Below the pieces are notes generated by a model that did not search any database, was not told the DNA's origin, and saw nothing but the letters and a program-made list of their open reading frames with translations. The position numbers and the translations under genes are program-made. Of a stretch of 64,000 nucleotides of DNA, positions 1 through 12,359 are shown in pieces. How positions within the stretch are numbered: position 1 is the stretch's first letter; every line of letters begins with the position of its first letter. Source of the stretch: Lethocerus indicus (Eukaryota > Arthropoda > Insecta > Hemiptera > Belostomatidae); NCBI GenBank assembly GCA_019843655.1, contig JACDQD010000001.1, positions 38,672,392 to 38,736,391 of the forward strand. The letters are read 5' to 3'.

Positions 1-339
1 TAAAAGACTCCTTTCTAAAATGTCTGGGGGACAGCTCGGGTTACATTTTGTATGATAAGAAACAACCACACTTACAATGGACGACTCATTTTCAGAAATT
101 CAGTCCATACGAGTGCTATGACAATCTGTGAGCAACATACGCTTAGGTTCGCTTCTATAAATATATTCAAATAGTTTATTTAACTTAACGAAATTTATCT
201 GTCTCTATATGTTATGTACAGATCTCGATGAAGGGCCGAATTGACCTAATTATATAAACGTTTTCAGGTTTGTACTTTTATTTTTGTTAATGGCTCCAAG
301 AGCGCTACGTTCACACTACGCCCTCAACTGATATATTCT

Positions 340-384
340 TTAACACAAGGTTTACGCAAGTTTCTTATGTGTCCATTTGACGCT
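340..384 (-). mobile_element. Truncated end of a piggyBac-type MITE
   Basis: A TTAA is followed by about 40 bp matching the right-hand end (reverse complement) of the elements at 2166-2363 and 12360-12556: CACAAGGTTTACG, then a GTTTCTTATGTGTC stretch and a TTGACGC motif. Similarity stops at a G-rich run near 385 and I find no partner end downstream, so this is a broken copy. Confidence 0.5.
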
Positions 385-389
385 CGGTG

Positions 390-1680
390 GGGCGGGGGAG
401 GAGGCCGTTACAACCATTTCCTTTACATTTACCTATAAAGATTTCTACCGTTATTAGGCGTTGAGGACTCAATGGCCTTATATTCGGCGGCTTTAACGCC
501 CGAGTCCTGAGGAAAAGGTTCGAAAACCGAACCGCCACCGGTTCTTTACATTAACGTAAGCTCTCTGAAAAGAACCCGAGGGACTAAGATTTCATGGCAG
601 ACTGAACCCGGAGCGGCACCTCCTATAGCCGATACAGAATCGATCTCCCGTCGACAATAAGGACATGTTTTATAATACTTTGGTCGAGGGTCGGCTGTAA
701 GGGATCGAAATAAATATGTAAATTTAAATTCGTTTTTTCCGTCGAAGCTCCCTCGAGTGGACATTACAGTTATATCTCTATTTAATCAAATTTAGTCATT
801 TCATTTTGCATTTTTACGCTCGCCCGCATTGGCATTCATATTTTCTGTACATACGTTATTATTAATGTCTCTATTCTGTATTTAAAAAGTCTAAGCGCGC
901 AGAGCTACGATTGATTACTTCCCGCCTTTAACATGTTGTAATTATTCTTTATTCTTTGTACTACTAAAAACTAAAAAAAGATGTGCATCGTGTGAATCAT
1001 TCCAAAGAGTCTGGAATAAATAATAGTCGTAATTTCGTTTAATTCCAGTTGTTAGAAATCGTCAAAGGTGATGAGCGTTAATTGTACGAAAAGTACTATT
1101 ATATAATTTACTCGCGTTCAAATAAGGATCAACCGATGTGTCTACGCTACCTTAAATGGTAGACTTCATCGGTCGAACTGACTAGGGCAGTTAGACTTGT
1201 CCTTATCACCTGCTTTCGTCGTTAGTCCCCCTTCGATCCTACTGCTTGAACCATTACAATATTTTAAAATAAAGATGCTGTTTAAAACAAGTCTAATTTC
1301 ATGTATACGTTTCTGAGACCGCGAGTGTTTGAAATAACATCGACCGACCGGCGTCTCCACTATCTGTGACCGCGGTACTTTAATTAATTACAGAAATTCC
1401 TAATACTTATCTCGAGCACCTTAAAAACCAATTTTTTGCAAAGATGTATTAAATTAAAACCGTAATTAGTTCCCCACCCGGGTTTATATTGCGGATCAAC
1501 GCCCGGGAATCAATTTCCTCCGGAGTCCCTCCAGGATGTACCCCTCTTCGTCGAGACTCGCTTATCGCACCCCCCCCCCACACACCCCTTCTCCATTTCT
1601 ACGTTGGCGGCTTATCGCGATTCCGGCTGCGGACCCTGGGTTTCGGGGTTGGCGCACCACCACCGACTAACGGGGGAGTG
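390..1680. other. Intergenic or intronic block, nothing recognised
   Basis: AT-rich sequence with CpG-rich patches. Only short unconvincing open frames (up to about 70 codons) are present on either strand, without paired splice signals or recognisable protein motifs. A C-rich run occupies 1569-1590. I see no RNA gene here. Confidence 0.5.
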
Positions 1681-1682
1681 GG

Positions 1683-1738
1683 AAACTCTCACTCTCCCTC
1701 TCTCGCGCCCTATCTCTCTCTCCCTCTCACCCTCCCTT

Positions 1739-1773
<35 letters not shown>

Positions 1774-1862
1774 TCCAACCTACTAACACAGATCGATAGC
1801 GGAGTGGGTGAGAGCGAGAGTGAGAGTGCGAGTAAGAGTGGGACCGAGGGAGAAAGAGGGTA
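1683..1862. repeat. (CT)n microsatellite followed by a purine-rich tract
   Basis: A pyrimidine-rich tract (about 1683-1778) contains a pure (CT)n core at 1743-1768. After a 20-bp spacer a purine-rich tract made of GAGAGTGAGAG-like units follows (about 1801-1862). The two halves are loosely complementary, so the strand could fold back or form triplex DNA. Open frames across it are low-complexity artefacts. Confidence 0.85.
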
Positions 1863-2165
1863 TGCCAGAGCCGAGCTGAAAAGAGAGAGAAAGTGGCCGG
1901 GGAGTCGGCCGCTAATGGAGAACCGGAGAGACTGCTAACAATCGCCTTTAAAAATAACAAATCACTTAACCGAATTAAGCGGCTCCCGAAAGAGAATAAC
2001 GACGGATACATTGCCCGAACAAATATTTAATCATTTATTTATATTAGCGTTATTGTTATACGAACTATTCGCAATTAACAATAGTGTTAATTTCGAATGA
2101 AATAACTGTTTCAAAAGTTGTCTTATTTTTAAATGTATATTCTGTTTTCGAGTAATAAATATACT

Positions 2166-2363
2166 TTAACATTTGGTTTTCGGGTGCGTCAAAATGACGC
2201 ATTTCGATTAGGAAAATTACAAAAATCGTTTGCATTTTTTTTTACTTTTCCTGACTTTCATACATATAACGAGGGAGCATATATAGAACTTTGTTTCTTA
2301 TGCCTTTTTGTGCTGTATGCGTCAAATTGACACTTTAAGAAACCTCCGTAAATCTAACGTTAA
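2166..2363 (+). mobile_element. piggyBac-type MITE (198 bp, TTAA at both ends)
   Basis: The element starts at TTAA (2166-2169) and ends at TTAA (2360-2363). The termini are inverted: CATTTGGTTTTCGGG on the left and CCGTAAATCTAACG on the right. Internally it has GCGTCAAAATGACGC near the left end and GCGTCAAATTGAC near the right end. The same arrangement recurs at 12360-12556 and 14632-14851. TTAA target duplication and this size are typical of non-autonomous piggyBac elements. No transposase is encoded. Confidence 0.65.
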
Positions 2364-5300
2364 GGATACATTCTTCTTTTAGAAAATAATTGGAAACATT
2401 TATATTATTATCTATAACAGTTATTATCTTATTTGAATTGTTGTTTAAGATAACATGTATCTTAAAATGCTCCTCTAAACAACAACCATCCTCAGATTAT
2501 TCGGCCGCATAAATAATTCTGTTTATTAGAAACTGATTATTGAAAAATCGATTGCTAATAAGTTAATCATTATTAATGAAAATTATCGATCCGTAAAATT
2601 TATAATGAACAACAGTTTAACCGGATTGTTAAATTTTACTGATTAAAGGGTTGGCCATTTTGGGTGCTTGACAGATTTAAGCGGCATTATTTCAAATTAA
2701 TACCGGGCTCACCGACACGACATATGGGAACACAATACCTGCACGGCGGGGTCTGACCCAGACATCCGAGGAATTCCCGATATGGGAAACCACGACGGGA
2801 TTATTATTGCCAGCCTTTCAATGGGATAGGAACAACCCTTGTTTACCTCGAGAGGTAGGGGAGTAACCGCAGGAATTTCGGGAATAGCCCTGGAGTCCCG
2901 GGGTTCGTTTTTTTTTTTTAACAGCTATTCCCATTCACAGTCCTGGATACGAAACAGTAGTAACTTTTCGTTTCTTCGCGTTTCTAAACCACAATAATTT
3001 AAAGTATCTCTCTATTCGATAAGAATCGAAACTAAAAAGTCTTATTTCCGCCCAGGAAAAAGAAGATTTGTACCGCTCGATTAGGCGGTAAAACAGCGGA
3101 AAAATAGAAAAATAAATAAATAAAATATAAAATGGGGGGAAGCCGGTGCATTTTTCCTTCGTTATTCTCTAATCGTTAGTACTGCTAGTCGAACGTCAAT
3201 GTCACTTATTGTATTTTACAGTTGTGGCAACAAGACAGTTAAACAAATTTTTAAGGCCTTCGTGCCGTTCTTATTAAATTTCGGCCCATTTTATCCTTCG
3301 CAAGGGCCTTTATTGCGAAAAACTTTTTCCAAATAAATTCCGAGGACCGATAAAAAAAAATTGAAGGACAGATGAAACCCGACAAATAGACAGCTTTCAA
3401 TTTCACGCGTTCCCGGACTCTTCCGATCTGCACTAACCGAGTGTTCTCGGAGAGATTGCACGGATATTGGCTTCAAAAGGATGGAGCCGAGTTTTGGAAA
3501 GTTTCCATTAGGCCCTTTGAGGACCGCGATTGGCCCGATAGCCGCCGAAACCTCTCAACCAAATTGACCGGAACGGAAGTCCGGTTGGAAACCGTCGAAA
3601 CCAATCCAGCCCGTCTTAAAGGCGTTTAAAATTTTAAAAGGGCCACTAAGAAAATCACCGCGATTACAGCCTATTGAACTTCATCCAGTCGAACATTCAA
3701 CGCTAGAGAACTTGTCACAAAAATGAAACATTTAATCTGAAATACCGGTTTAGTGAACCTCGTGGGTTCGGACCAATACCATTGTCCTTTTGATCTACCG
3801 GCGAGCTGAGTTAGGTAACAAGAAAAAAATATATTGCCAAAAAAAAACTATAAATATTTAATATTGATGCGACTCAATAACGCTTGCATTATTTTCTCCC
3901 GAGGGTTTGAAACATCACACGCGATTTTCTGTACGCACTTTAAGTTATCTTAAGCGACAACTACGTTAAATAGAAATTAGGCAAATTTATTAAATTTAAT
4001 TTATCCGCGACAGGAAGATAACCGATAAATATTTTAACCTAATGATTCTATTAAAAAATTAGTTTACTCCGTATGAAAATTAATATTTCTAGACAAAACA
4101 CTTTTTTTTCCCATTTATTGTATAGTCACAACTACAATTTTTTAGATTGTATCTAGTGACAGCTTGTATCTAGCTTTACACTCACTCACTGAACTCTTCT
4201 TGAAGGAGAAGCCACCCAATGATGGTACTCACGCTCCTGCTCTTACTCAGATCGTAAGGAAATCACGTAGCCATCTCCGCTTTAGGCGACCCACTGGATT
4301 TTCGGGACGGTGAAGCGAGGAAAGTTGTCGAATTAAGGGATTGGAATGAAGGGATGATTTGGAATGGAAGGAATTATACCGGGAAGCTGCTAATTCTCGA
4401 ACGAATGGGACTTTTAGGTCATTGTGGATTATAGAAAAAAAACCAGACTGAAAATATTATTTGTTTCACGATACGTTTTATGCATTGTTCAGGAAAACTC
4501 AGGACAGGAGGGGTCAGTGCGGTGAAATGAAAGGGGCATATAATTTAATTAAATATTAGAAAATCATAGTCAGCGGTGTAATAAACACGCGGGACACGTT
4601 ACTTCAATAAGGTTATTCGAGTAGACGAACGGCAGCAACAGAGAAAGGCATTGTGAGGCCACTTTCAAAGCTCCCTTTGTCAAACGCTTCCCCGCCCTGG
4701 GTCCGCCTTTTAAAATATCAATTTCCCTAAAGGGATTAATCCTTTAATAAAGTATCCGAAGAAAAAAAAGAAGGAACAGTGTGATAAATTAAATTTTCAC
4801 GAAGTGTACGCTCCGACAGGAGAATTTGGAGTATGGAGTTGCCGACGATTTTTTAATCACGTTAATTTTTTTTGGCTTACTAAAACGAGAACATCCCCCA
4901 AGCCGGTCTCTCATCGTCGACAGTAAAATCTCTTCGGTTCCACAAATGCAGCGGTCGTCTTGCATTATCGAGTATGTGAGGCGGCGGCAAAACGTGGTTC
5001 ACGAGCCACATTATTTCAAATTAAGTTGATAAGGAATAAAATTTAGAAAATATTGGCGCAAAATCACAAATTTTTAAGCAGCCGATGTCTAAAATAAAAC
5101 ATCCGACCCGTATGTGGAAATGTATGCACTCCACACTGAAAGATGCTAAAAAGAAAATCATCGTTCTCATTAATTTAAATCCATAATTATTACATATTGT
5201 CATTTCTTTATGATTATTTATATGCACTAATCATTAGATGATTAAGAAAGGCATGTGTATTAAACAAAATCATGGCTCTTTAAAATGTTTCCAGATTAAT

Positions 5301-5509
5301 ATGTTTAAGGCTGAATTTGGCTCTGTAACCTCTAAAGTTGGCGTATCTTGTATTGCGGTTTATGGTTTACAGTTCGTTTGTACGTTTGTCCCGTCAGAGG
5401 GTTTCGCTTCTTTCGCGATAGGCGATCTGCCTCGTAGACAGAGATCCGATATTTTTGCGCCAACAATACCGGCTAGGGAATGAAAGGAAATAAATATTAT
5501 ACGCAAGAC

Positions 5510-5512
<3 letters not shown>
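2364..5512. other. Non-coding block, no gene recognised
   Basis: Contains a T11 run near 2910, AT-rich stretches and several short open frames. The segment after the acceptor-like signal ending at 3220 is open for about 110 nt but has no good donor. Position 4110-4135 resembles the TTTATTGTACAATC-type repeat seen at 13088, 21155 and 60262. No convincing exon or RNA gene. Confidence 0.45.

Positions 5513-5570
<58 letters not shown>
5513..5570. repeat. (TA)n microsatellite
   Basis: A perfect uninterrupted TA dinucleotide run of about 58 bp. Confidence 0.98.
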
Positions 5571-5574
<4 letters not shown>

Positions 5575-5579
5575 TGAGG

Positions 5580-5876
5580 CTAAAAATAGTAGGTAGCCGA
5601 AAAAAGCGTGTAGACAGAAAAGGCCGAAGTTCCTAACTGCCCGTGTTTATTCAGCGCTCGCTCGTGGCATGAAACCAAGGGGGTGGTGGGAGGGGAATCA
5701 GTTCCCCACAGGGTTAGCAACCCGCTAAATAATCCTCGGTCGAATAAATAATCCGGGCAATAATGGCCAACAGATAAAACTGATTTTCCCTCGTTTTTTT
5801 GGCGTTCTCTTTCCGTTCGATTCACCGCTTTTCCGTGTAGGACATATTGAGCCCAATTAAGTTGACGTGCGTTAGA
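5580..5876 (-). CDS. Candidate terminal exon or ORF, unknown protein
   Basis: On the minus strand a strong acceptor (GTTTAGTTTTCAG, ending at 5877) opens a frame of 98 codons that runs to a TAG at 5580-5582. The frame continues further upstream without a stop, to about 5957. The composition is protein-like and not low complexity: NWAQYVLHGKAV near the start, CHERALNKHGQLG near the end. A possible donor follows the codons for HGKA, so the exon could be shorter. I recognise no domain, no initiating ATG is in frame, and no partner exon was found. It could be a chance open frame. Confidence 0.25.
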   Translation of the reverse strand, partial: SNARQLNWAQYVLHGKAVNRTERERQKNEGKSVLSVGHYCPDYLFDRGLFSGLLTLWGTDSPPTTPLVSCHERALNKHGQLGTSAFSVYTLFSATYYF

Positions 5877-5957
5877 CTGAAAACTAAACCGAATTGATAA
5901 TAATTTAATATTGGATTCTGTAGTTTCTGAAATGTTGCCAGTAATCTTCCGTGGCAC

Positions 5958-7211
5958 CGTTAATTACAGAAATCGAATTGAGAATTACGGTAAATGTAAA
6001 CCGATCAAACGAGTTCAACGTTTCCAGCTAACGTCAAAACCGATATGTACAGCTCCATATAGAACATTGCGCAGAATGTAGCAGATAAATTGTACTTTCG
6101 AAGTACTAGACATTAGTAATAATTAAGCCACGAGTCGGGATAAATACGACAGGCATATAAGTAGGTCATTATATGTAGGTATACATTCGAAACTGTCATA
6201 CCGATTAGAGACAATTCAGGAAAGGTTTAAGGAACTAATTCCGAGAACGCCGCTTAATAGGAATGCGTCGCCATTAAAAGTTTTAACGCTTTCCAATTAT
6301 AAGGGCCGTTTAGAAGGGTTTTATGGTTTGCGGCGGTGGAGACAATTCGTTCCCTGAAGAATTAGGGCCTGACTGTCGGCTAGTCTGTAAATCGTCCCAG
6401 GAATCCCGTTCAATTAACTAGATGACGACTTGGAACAATCAATTTTAACCGTACATAGCTGTTTAAATTCGTAATAATATTCTAATGTAAATACGTTTCC
6501 TTTTATGATTGAAAACAAAAATCGTATATTTCCATAGGACGTTGTCAGGTTGCCGTACGGACCGGTAAAATTAACGGTGAATCTCGTGCGTATATTAGCC
6601 AATAGTTATCTCGACGAAAATGTTACCAACGACGGCGGAAGAGACCCCCACGCAAACTGCAATGTGATACAGTGAAGTGAAACCTGCGAAAGTGCCAGTT
6701 TAAGTGCCTATACGCTGTGTGTTTAAGTGTTATAGCGCTAAAGACGGTATACGACCGGTCGTACACTGTCGCCAGTGCAACGACACCCACAGCGGCGTGT
6801 AAAGTGTGCGAGAGTGAGTGTAATTTGTGTTCTCGCGGTTTTATTATACAATTTTCACGATTGCCATAACAACATTTTACAAAATACATTTAATTGCAAG
6901 TATAAATACTCGTGTACATAAATATAGAAAAGGCCCGTGGGCCGCAATCGTGTATCAATTAAAATTTCGTCTACGATGAACTGCGTATATTCAAAGAGAA
7001 GTATTTATATTTGGCAGAAGAGACGCGCCCAGAGTGGGAGGGAAAATGACGTGGAGGCAGCGTCCGTCCTATCGCGAGGCCACGTGACACAGAGAAGATT
7101 CAACGACCGAAAAAAATAAAACGGCTCGAATAAAACAAAGGCCGAAATTAGCGCTAGAAATAACAGTCTCGATTTTCATCCGATAATTTCACATCGGTTC
7201 TGTCCTTCCAG
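5958..7211. other. Non-coding block
   Basis: No exon with paired splice signals seen. The stretch 6660-6830 is rich in AGTG and GTGAAGTG words and loosely resembles 15120-15165. That could be a diverged repeat or an old 5' untranslated region, but I cannot decide. Confidence 0.4.
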
Positions 7212-7223
7212 CCATCGTCAGTG
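7212..7223 (+). other. Candidate 12-nt microexon
   Basis: The acceptor TTCTGTCCTTCCAG is followed after only 12 nt by a consensus donor GTG|GTGAGT. The dozen bases keep frame and lack a stop in frame 0. No flanking exons were recognised, so this rests on splice consensus alone. Confidence 0.2.
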
Positions 7224-7543
7224 GTGAGTTTTGTTCGGAGCTCGATTTGAGACCGGCAGTCCGGTTTAACGCCGGTTGAACATCTGGATAGCGCTCGTTA
7301 GTCAACTGTAATGAGCCCCTTGTAACGGACCCCCCAAAGCGATACCAGACAGTAGAGATCACTAAGGCCCGATTACGCCCGGTGCAGGGCCACTTTCAAA
7401 ATATATTGAATGATTTATTGATATTAATGGAAGAAAATTAAAGCGATTTTAATCTTAGCGAATTAAGATCGGAAGATTAGATTTAATATAAACCCCCGAG
7501 AAAACTCTCTACTATGCGGGGGGGAATATAGCCCTTAATGAAT

Positions 7544-7739
7544 CAGAGGTTTTAAACCTGTGGGTCGCAACCCCTTCGGGGGTCGCAATATTTGCATTAC
7601 TATTCATAACAGTCGCAAAATTACAGTTATGAAGCAGCAACGGAAATAATTTTGAGGTTGGCGGCCACGACAACCGCAAGCCGTTTTTATGAGGAACTGT
7701 ACTAAAGGGTCGCGGCATTGGGAAGGTCGAGAACCACTG
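7544..7739 (-). mobile_element. hAT MITE resembling SPIN / URR1
   Basis: A 196-bp element reading from 7739 to 7544. It begins CAGTGGTTCTCGACCTTCC, continues with GCGACCCTTTAGTACAGTTCC, CTTCATAACTGTAATTTTGC and ACTGTTATGAATAGTAATG, and ends with GCGACCCACAGG and the opposite terminal repeat. From memory this matches, segment by segment, the non-autonomous hAT elements known as SPIN and the rodent URR1 family, which are noted for horizontal transfer. The 8-bp flanks (TAATGAAT, CCTTAAAT) no longer match well, and one terminus has drifted, so the copy is old. No transposase is present. Confidence 0.8.
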
Positions 7740-8427
7740 CCTTAAATAGATAGAGACATTTATTTATCGAGCAATTTTTAATTACATTAATAAGCCGTTC
7801 AATTACAATATACGACACATTATTTATCACTACAAGGAGTGTCACCGAAATTGTAGCCGTGACTTAAAATAAAAAGATAATCGTGACTAGGAAAACTCGG
7901 CCGGTATTGGCGTAGTGCTCAGGATCCTTCATCGTCAGCCGACACGTCTACGTACCTCTCATTATTAAATAGAATGAAACATCTGCTTCATTATTTTTTC
8001 AACTACGCTATAATCCTTTCGAGCATATTTCGATAACAAATAGAAACATTAATTATTTTATCGCCAAATCGATTATTAGTTGTTTGGGTTTATGGTTCTC
8101 GTAGTACGGAGTTGTAAACCTCTGGCCAGTGGACCGAAGTGGGTTCAGAGGGGAACAGTGTCAGTGCCCCGCCACGGCGGTTTAAGTTCATACTCAGCCG
8201 AGCCCGCTCGCCAAGTGTTCAGGACAGGCGCAGGTATAATTTGCGCCCGTCCGAAAAAAGGGGAGCCAACAGATCTGTTTGGAACTGGAGTGTTTTTTGA
8301 ACGCGCCACGCCCAACTCAAATGGAGTCGGTAGCATTCGCGCTCATTAATCACGACGACTGAGCGCCTCGAGACCGCACGTTTACAAAAACACTATCGAC
8401 AATCGAATGTAACTATAATATTTTATC
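7740..8427. other. Non-coding block with a GC-rich patch
   Basis: 8080-8349 is open on both strands because it is GC-rich and stop-poor. I see no splice signals or protein motifs in it. The rest is AT-rich. Confidence 0.4.
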
Positions 8428-8463
8428 CTAACTAAATTCCGGTAGGATCGCGTAATACTGTGG
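8428..8463 (+). mobile_element. Solo terminal repeat of the inverted-repeat family
   Basis: Contains TTCCGGTAGGATCGCGTAAT and ACTGTGG, the terminal signature shared with 8559-8846, 49505-50044 and others. Similarity ends soon after, so only the tip remains. Confidence 0.5.
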
Positions 8464-8558
8464 CTATAACCGGTGGAAGACATTTTTTTGGGGAATTTTT
8501 TCCAATAAAGGTGTAAAGAATTTGTTTTTTCTTGTTTACTATAGCGCTAGGAAATAAT

Positions 8559-8846
8559 TATTACTAACTGCCAGTAGGATCGCGCAATACTGTGTGAAGA
8601 CGCTCGGTTACAAGGGGGTTGACCCATTGCAATTCCGGGATTTCCCGTGTTTGGAAACCACCTGAGCGACCTCCAGTGGAAGGGTTTTTGCTCTTTTCTT
8701 CTGGGGCCCTCTCGGGCGTGGTCTGCTTCCGAGGAGACAAAAACTGTTCCGGCGGAAAAAATCCCGGCATAGCATGGGGTTAATCCCCGCTGACCCAAGC
8801 TCTTCCCACAGTACCACGCGATCCAACCGGAAGTTAGTCAGTGATA
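8559..8846 (-). mobile_element. Dispersed element with long terminal inverted repeats
   Basis: Both ends carry the same sequence in inverted orientation over roughly 75 bp: ACTAACTGCCAGTAGGATCG at the left, and the complement of GGATCGCGTGGTACTGTGGG at the right. GGTTGACCC and CCGGGATTT blocks follow inward on each arm. The middle holds CTCCAGTGGAAGGGTTTTTG and GGGGCCCTCTCGGGCG, found in most other copies. It encodes nothing. The class is undetermined: foldback-like DNA element, or an inverted-LTR Penelope-like remnant. Confidence 0.6.
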
Positions 8847-8849
8847 TAA

Positions 8850-11391
8850 TATTTTAGTTGACCGAGGTTAAATAGAGCAATTTCGAATGTCCGCAAATAC
8901 AATAGAGAAAACGTTTTAACGGCGGGGAAACGTCGGGTGAAACTGTGGATATTTCGAAAAAAAGGAACGTTTAAAAATTGAAGCGCGATCGAAGTCAGCC
9001 GCGGCTGCAAATCATCGATTCAGCCCCACGACTGAATAATAAGACGTCGACGCCTACTCCTGGAGGTTGTGATTATTTCATTAGTATGATCGGTGACGCG
9101 TGCAGAAATTCTGATTGTAATATAACCGATCTATGAACACCTGAAAACGTGTCCGGAAACGGGCCGAACGCGTGGGTAATTTACGTATTAGGCAAGAAGA
9201 ATTCCCGAAATCATCCATCATCGAAACCCGATTGATCGAGTCATCAATTTCGCGATTTTCTATCCGTTATTAATTATTAATGTTCCAGACCGATTTCGAC
9301 CCTCTGTCCAGTTACAGTCAAGAGAAACACAGTGAAGCACGACCGCAGTCAAAGTGCTGACGGGAAGCTTTGTGGCTGAAATCGCCAATATCAATGCCAA
9401 TCTAGTAGCAAGATGCTTTATCGGCTTGTCGATATGGCGATAAGCCAAAACCGGTCTGACGGTGGCGGCAGAAGAGAGCATGATTAATGATATTCCACAC
9501 CATTGGTGATGTTAAAGGGGGCGAATACTCCGGTGTGCTGACTGGACGGTCAAAATGTACAGCCAGTGATTGTTCCATGAAGTTCTCCAAACACGCGATA
9601 CTCTCCACACAGAAACCGGAGATTTAAATGTCTCCCATTATGAGTTATAGTCAGGCGTCTAGTTAACTAATTTGCACGATATTTCTCAGTACGAGCCTCC
9701 GAAATTTCTTCAAAATAAATACCGCGTATAATAAGGCGAATTTTTCAATGTTACAACCCATGCCATTTAATATGGAACAATTCAACGCTATCAATTGTTT
9801 CCGATCTGAATAGATTGTGTTGTATCCCATTTGTAATGACCCCCCTCCCGCCCAATTTCCAAAGAAAAAAAGGAAATCCTTAAAGGGGAGCAAAAAAACG
9901 ACATCACAAGAGGCTCACGAACCGCAGGGAAATAAACCCCCTGTTTAGAAGTTGGCATCCCTGGCGTAATCGCTCAATTCATTAAAGAGGGATACAACCC
10001 TCTCTACCAGAGTTTCTCGCCGAAACAAGTGAACCGTTATAACTTTTCGAAAATGCCCCCTGGGGGTATGAAACTTCGTTGTCCGAAATCTCTCATGATA
10101 ATTGAACGCGGTTCTTTTATATTAATGAAGTTCATCTCCATTCCGGCTTCATTTAGCGTTTGAAAACATATCATAATTTAGACTGATCGCTGTCTCATTA
10201 TCATCCATCATAATAAGTCAGAAACAGATATTTATCTCGTTCGTGAAACAGATTTGCTGATTTGATTGTAAGATAGACTCATCATCTAATTCAAAACTAC
10301 TCATATTATTGTGATGCAAAAACATCAAAAAGGGGCTTATTATTCTACGGAAAATTTATATATTTTGAAAATACTTTTTGATGTTTTGGTACAATCGGAC
10401 CACGGTCTATCGCTCGGCCCTTTGCTCTCCTTCTAGGAACAGACCGGTCGCGACTTTAAAAACTCATCGGTGGAATTTCCGAGGTCTTCCGCGAGCCAAT
10501 TACCATTTTTTTCTGTTATCTTCACTCTCGAGATTCAACAAAACAGAGGGGACAAACATAGTTGCAGTCCCGGGTAAATGGCCGCAGGTGTTTCCCTTTT
10601 CCCCCATAAACTATTCAGTTCCAGCCAACTGGCTGGATATTTGCGAGCCACCTTCCGAATATCAGTGCGATTCACTTTTTATGTCCCTTATCGCATTTAT
10701 TTTTCTTATCGATGACAAGAGACAGGCCCAGTAACACAGGATACGAGTACCCTTACTATAATTACTTACTATAATGTGAGTACCCTTCCATAATACTGTT
10801 AAATACTTTTTACAGCTAATTATTTGTTTGAGTTTTCAGAAAGACAATAGTAACGTACAGTAAAAACTGTACGCCCATGTATTAATTAAGACATGAATTA
10901 ATTCCTTGCATTGCAACAACAGAAACCTCAAGTTATTCCCGCAATGTCCGGACTTATTGATACCGGATTTTAACTGACGATGGCGACAAAACCGAAGGGG
11001 TTTATAACCGAACGAGCGAGCGGATTTCTTTATTTTCAACCAGTCAATTCTGTTGGGATCTACATTTCACCCACTAAGCGATTCGAAACGAAAAGACTGA
11101 AGAAGACGATGTTTATACCGCTTCGGAAGTTGATTTAAAAAAATTATCTGCAGGCAGGACGGAAGCTTAATGTTCCCAGGCGAGTGAATTAACTAAAAAT
11201 TAAAAATAAAACTGCCTGTAACTACTACTGGATATATTGCGCTATATGGGGTCGATCGACAACGGAGAGGAAATAAAAATCGGACGAACAAATATGTTCG
11301 AACAATTTGTAACGAATTATACGATGAACGATATCGGATTTATGGGCGAATTAACCCATATTATGTTCCTATTCGAAAAGGGCATTCGAAT

Positions 11392-11394
<3 letters not shown>
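8850..11394. other. Non-coding block; one acceptor-bounded open stretch
   Basis: After the acceptor ending at 9290 (ATTATTAATGTTCCAG), two frames remain open for 23 and 29 codons, with no usable donor. The minus strand of 9260-9608 is also open. Neither has a recognisable motif. The remainder shows only short open frames. Confidence 0.35.

Positions 11395-11450
<56 letters not shown>
11395..11450. repeat. (TA)n microsatellite
   Basis: A perfect TA run of about 56 bp followed by GAGAGAGA. Confidence 0.98.
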
Positions 11451-11453
<3 letters not shown>

Positions 11454-12359
11454 AGAGAGAGCTGTCAGAACTGCCTCGCGTTATTTGTTGGGGGGAGGGG
11501 GAGTATTCAGGAGGTAAAAACCCTGTAATAATTCATCTAGTTGTCGATATATTCTGGACCACCGGGTCAAACTTGACCTCGCTATATATAAACCCAAATT
11601 CCGACTTGCTAACAAATAATCGTAATTCCGAGTATATTAGCTATATACTTCAACTGACTGAAATCCAAAAGGCCCTGGACGGACAAGCAATAGAAAAATA
11701 AGAGGAGAGAGTGGAGAGAATTTCTGTCTATGTCCAAATCGCGGATATTTTGATCTCAATACTGGCCGGATTTGGAAATTAAATGAAGGAAATTAATTAT
11801 ACCCTCGGCGGTCCTCCCTGCGATTCTCAGTCGAGGATGCTTTTTACCGTTTCGAAGGAAGCGTACAACGAAGAAATCAGGCGGAAGGAAAATCCTAATT
11901 CTGACATTCTTTTGAACCCGTGTCAGCCCAACGGTCAATTATTACTGTCTTACCCGATTGTCGGGTAGTAGGATACCTTTTTCCGGTTTTCCAAGCGATT
12001 AGGCGCCTAATCGTCCCAATCGCGGCGTCGTTTCGAGCGATCGCCGAATTATCGGTGCTGCTTGGCGCCCGCCGTCCGGATAACCATCGATAACGCGGGC
12101 CGATAATCGCGCTGTTCCGGATTTATAATTCCGGATATATAGCACGGCATAATTCCTATTGTTCAGTCACGATTCCGTATTATGGACGCACGCCACTGGT
12201 GGCGTACGGAAATTGGTCGAATCGCGGATGATTCTTTTCGTCTCTTTTTTTCCCTATTCCATTTCGCTTTTAATTAAAATTAAAAAAATAAACGAAGAAT
12301 AAGTTTTTTAGGCGATTTATAAAATCGATACGAACGCTCACCTAACGGAGGATACGACC

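Noticed and set aside
1489..1938. 149-codon plus-strand open frame
   Set aside because: It runs through the C-rich run and the (CT)n and purine tracts; the translation is mostly Leu-Ser and Ser-Glu repeats, so it is low-complexity.
11237..11701. 154-codon plus-strand open frame
   Set aside because: Its middle is the (TA)n microsatellite read as alternating Tyr-Ile, and no motif or splice signal supports the flanks.
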